DNA of 64,000 nucleotides from Perognathus longimembris pacificus (Eukaryota > Chordata > Mammalia > Rodentia > Heteromyidae): the NCBI RefSeq assembly GCF_023159225.1, contig NC_063188.1, forward strand, positions 28,595,475 to 28,659,474, given 5' to 3'. The number at the start of each line of letters is the position of its first letter. Position 1 is the stretch's first letter. Under the pieces are notes generated by a model. The model was not told the origin of the DNA. It saw only the letters and a program-made list of their open reading frames with translations, and did not search any database. Position numbers and translations under genes: made by a program. Of the stretch, positions 60,321 to 64,000 are shown in pieces.

Positions 60321-61609
60321 GATTGTTATTTTGGAAACAGAGTCCAGGCAACTTTTTCCCTCTGATTGCTTTTGAATCAGTTTCTAGCAGCAATCAGCAT
60401 CCTCGCTAGGTAGTTTATAGGTATAAGCTGCTAATCACAGTTCTGATGAGTATTTTAAAATACTGGTCTGCAGTAAGTAGTGTATATCCTAAATTATTGA
60501 CTAATATAACAAGCCTGGTGGCAGATCAGACTTCTATATTATTTAGGAATATAGTATGGGATTGTTGTAGAACTTGTCTTTTGGTACATAGAAACATAAT
60601 GTGTGTTGAATGATGCAAAGGAATTTAGGATATTCAGCAACTTGAATGCTCTATCAGATATAGTATGTGGTGGACTTTTGCATTAATCAATAAATTTGCA
60701 GCTACTGACACCAGTGATCTGTTATGTCTACTTCTTCTGGAATTCATATAGAGTTAATTTCTTTATTGTAAGTTTGTTAAACTGAATAGTAGTAAGTTTA
60801 AGTTGTTAATCTTTACTAAATGTTATAGATTTCTGAGTTAGAAAAGGGTTCAAATTTTCTATTTGTCATTATTCTTTCACCACAGTACACACTGTTCACT
60901 GTCGTAGTAAGATCACTTCATAGTGTGAATTACAATTCAGATGTCTTCTCAGTTGATAGCCAGAAACATTCTCTGAAGGGAAAATATTGGCAGACATTTT
61001 TGGATGTATAGCATTGTGTTTTTTGCTAGGTATTTGTGTATAGGTTGATGTGAGGTCAGTATACTGAAAAAAAATCATCACATGATAGGAGAAAACATTC
61101 TAAGTAAGTGCCAAAAATGCTAAGTGCTAAGTGCTAATTTTAGAAAGGTATGATTAATATGTAGCAACAATACTATTAATAACAATTCCACTAATTTAGC
61201 ATTATTTGCCAGATATTGAGAATGCACCATTATTTAGATGTCATTTGACTCTACAAGGTGGGCATTTGTATCTTTCCATGGATGAGAAAATCAAAGATTA
61301 GCTTGTGACCCAAGGTCATAGAGTATATTATTGAACCATATTTGCAAAACCAGATCTATCCTACTTTAGGAATAGGATTCATAGACATATTTTAAAGATC
61401 AGTTTACTTGATAGAAGTCATTCAGTGAGTTCTACAGATATGGAATCACGTCAAGGTGTAGAAATATTTGCTACTCAGGGGTTTCTCTGTTTTGAGTGTT
61501 TTTTTTTTTTGTATTTTTAGCTTCATTTTGCAACTTTCTCATCTCCTGACACATTTAGGAAATAATACATTCAAATAAAAAATGAGTATGTATATAATTT
61601 TAAAAATAT
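60321..61609. other. No recognised feature
   Basis: AT-rich unique sequence. Confidence 0.5.
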
Positions 61610-62117
61610 TTCTGTGTGCCTGTGGCTCATGCCTGTAATCTCACTCAAGAGGCTGATATCTGAGGATAGTGGTTCAAAGCCAGCTCCTCCAGGAAAGTCA
61701 GTAAGATTCTTTTTTTTCTAAATAATTACTTATTTATTGTCAAAGTGATGTACAAATGGGTTACAGTTTCATTCGTAAGGCAGTGGCTACATTTCTTGTA
61801 TAACTTGTTATCTCCTCCCTCATTTCCCTCCTCTCTCCTCCCCCTTTCCCTCTCCCCCCATGAGCTCTTCAGATGGTTTACACAAATGGTTTTGTAAGTA
61901 TTGTTTTCGGAGTCATTTGTCTTTTTATCCTTTGTCTCTCAATTTTGATATTACCTTTCCCTTTCCTAGTTCTACTACCAGTATATACAGTATTCAGGGT
62001 ATTCAGATGAGATAGAGTGATCTCCAGTTAGTCACAGAAAAAGCCAGAAGTGGAGCTATGGGAAAAGAAGATCAAGGATATCACCCAGGCCCAGAGTTCA
62101 AGGACTCAGGACTGGCA
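61610..62117 (+). repeat. B1-like/Geo SINE split by an L1
   Basis: The head (ggctcatgcctgtaatctca) lies at 61610-61712. The Geo half (gaaaaagccagaagtggagc to ggactcaggactggca) resumes at about 62030-62117. The interruption is the L1 fragment at 61709-62020. Confidence 0.85.
61709..62020 (-). mobile_element. L1 3' end nested in the SINE
   Basis: Begins with poly(T), contains the complement of the L1 end (gtgatgtacaaatgggttac) and of the G-rich tract (61815-61858), and reaches accagtatatacagtattca. It is younger than the SINE it splits. Confidence 0.85.
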
Positions 62118-63588
62118 ATCAGCATTTTACATAGCTATCTTCTATGTGGTCTTTTGGTTTGTGGGAAATATTCATGAGAAATATTTTCCTCTTTTTATTA
62201 TCCACATAGAGTTTTGCCTACTATTAACACTACAAAATAACTGAAATCTGAAAATAAATAAAACCACTTCCTTTTAACTGGACATCTATAAAACTTTTGT
62301 GTAGCTGGGCATATTATCTTTTGTACTTTAAACAGGCAACTGTAGAAAGTGTGAGCCAAAGCTCAATAACCACCAAGATTAAAGACCTGAGTTTTAATGT
62401 GGTCAAGCTTATTCAACACTGATTATACAAGTTTCTTTTCTTTAGAATCCCCTCCCCCATAGGTTTGGGAAATAGGTGATATTTTAATTCAAACTCAGCC
62501 AGTTTGCAAGAAGGCATACATTTTGATAACGTTAACCAATCACTTTTTCCTTCATTTCCATTGTTTATCACATACTCAAAATCAGCAAGTATTAGCATGA
62601 ACAAGCACAAGTAGATTTATGTCCACAAAACATTTTGTAATTGAGTAAAATGTTTGCTATTTATTATTTCAATTGAAATTCATGTATACTTTCCACACAA
62701 ATGCATTTTAAAGCTGACCACAGTGTTGGAGATTTGGAAGAATGTGAGGAGCTGATACTCCAAGGAGGAATGCAGATAGTGACTTGTTTTTATTTTCTAT
62801 CAGTAATCATTTCCAGTGAGAGCTGGATGAATTTAAAATGCTTTATAATAGATTGTCCAAAGTATTTAATCACAATAGGATTTATAGAATATAATTTCAA
62901 GGACAGAGCTTGAATATTTTAATGTTAAAAATTCTAAACAGTATTGTCTTACTTCCATGCACTTGGAAAAATACTGTGATGAATCTACTTTATACTTGCC
63001 TGCTTTAAATTCACAAATATTGCCAGGTTCATAATTTAGTTAAGATCTGAAGTGTGTATTGAAAAGTACTAAATTCTCTGATGTTGCTATCAACATGAAA
63101 CAGCTGTTTTTCATTTGTACTAGATAAGACCAGAAGCATCAAGATACTTGATCATGAAGGATACAGGCCAGGGTAGCACAATATTCCTACTGAGATCCTC
63201 ATACATGTCACAGAAACTGTTAGTTATCTATTTCAGAGATTTTAAGGAAGTCTGCGGTGCTGTGGGAATGCATTAGAATGCAGTTTTCAATTCAAAACAA
63301 AGAAGAGTTGAACAATTTCTAACCCTTCTTGTAGCTGCATACTCCTAAGCATGTTTGTTTATAATAACTATCTTTCTTAATTGAGTTTATCAACATCAGA
63401 AATAGGAAATGCAGTACTTCAGGACAGCAAATGCATTAATATACAGGCTTTTGAATCCACCAACACTGGGTAATTAAGAAGCACTGTTAGGGAGGAATAG
63501 TAAACCTATATCTGTAGTTCTAAATTTTTACTAAACACTTCCACTAAAATACATGAATATCTATGGGCACTTAAAAACTTCTTAGGTC
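62118..63588. other. No recognised feature
   Basis: AT-rich unique sequence. Confidence 0.5.
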
Positions 63589-63766
63589 GGGGCTGGGAAT
63601 ACGACCTAGTGGCAAGAGTGCTTGCCTGGTATACATGAAACCCTGGGTTCGAATCCCCAGCACCACATATATAGAAAATGGCCAGAAGTGGCGCTGTGGC
63701 TCAAGTGGCAGAGTACTAGCCTTGAGCAAAAAGAAGCCAGGGTCAGTGCTCAGGCGGAGTCCAAGG
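63589..63766 (+). repeat. IDL-Geo SINE, 3'-truncated
   Basis: Starts ggggctgggaatacgacc with an intact B box (ggttcgaatcc, 63647-63657). It stops before the usual end, at gcggagtccaagg, where L1 sequence begins without poly(A). Confidence 0.9.
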
Positions 63767-64000
63767 TCTCCCTTATTGGGAATAATTAGTACAGGTTTAG
63801 GCAAGTCATAGCAGAGCATCACAAGGCCCAATAGCTATACCCTTATGAACACATAAGATGATGCTAAGTGAAATGAACTCCATGTTATGGAGACAATTGT
63901 TATATCACAGTTGTAACTACTTTCAACATCCCATGTGTATCTGTAGCTTCTATTATTGATGATGTTCTTGTATCACCTTCCTGTGGTTGTACCTACACTA
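63767..64000 (+). mobile_element. L1 3' untranslated region joined to the SINE, cut by the window end
   Basis: Matches the L1 at 55,075-55,315 from the end of ORF2 (gggaataattagtacaggtt) onward. It reaches the right edge within the gatgttcttgtatcaccttc segment, so its tail and any target duplication lie outside. Confidence 0.9.

Noticed and set aside
63589..63660. Possible tRNA gene, because of a perfect B box
   Set aside because: It is the left half of an IDL-Geo SINE; a cloverleaf with a proper acceptor stem is not formed and the same unit recurs throughout.

Overview
The window is nuclear DNA of a rodent, most likely a geomyoid (kangaroo rat, pocket mouse or pocket gopher). The main clue is a dimeric SINE that recurs on both strands: a tRNA/ID-like left half, with an A box near 'tagcctagtgg' and a B box near 'ggttcgaatcc', joined to a right half ending 'ccaggactggcaaaa'. 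This matches the published IDL-Geo family of Geomyoidea. Recurrent L1 3' ends and an IAP-type endogenous retrovirus primed by tRNA-Phe also fit a rodent. The DNA is AT-rich, and no complete host protein-coding gene can be supported. It reads as a gene-poor or long-intron region.

Layout. 1-478 is unique flank. 479-3316 is a compact, very young class II (IAP/betaretrovirus-like) provirus: two LTRs with no difference found over 347 bp, a perfect 6-bp target duplication, a tRNA-Phe primer site, a truncated gag, a C-terminal integrase fragment, an env remnant and a polypurine tract. 3.3-43 kb is AT-rich DNA with many SINEs, 5'-truncated L1 3' ends, microsatellites and small tandem duplications. 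Within it lie a PWWP2-type retrocopy (12,061-13,307) and an L1 insertion carrying a 3' transduction, with a SINE nested inside it (33,184-33,697). 43.4-47.3 kb is a repeat-poor, CpG-rich domain. It looks like a promoter, with good splice donors facing both ways (44,171 on - and 44,622 on +), but I cannot name the gene. 47.3-64 kb returns to repeat-rich DNA. It holds two SINEs inserted in tandem at one target (49.9-50.3 kb), an old L1 ORF2 fragment (51.7-52.6 kb) and an L1 with a twin-priming inversion and clean target duplications (53.2-55.6 kb). A SINE-L1 chimera runs off the right edge.

How the parts fit. Most recognisable features are products of L1-driven target-primed reverse transcription, and many show their own target duplications. 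The provirus is the exception: it entered by integrase and has lost most of gag, all of protease, reverse transcriptase and RNase H, most of integrase and most of env. It keeps the cis elements needed for transcription, priming and plus-strand synthesis, so it was probably mobilised in trans. It is the best candidate for a previously undescribed element here.
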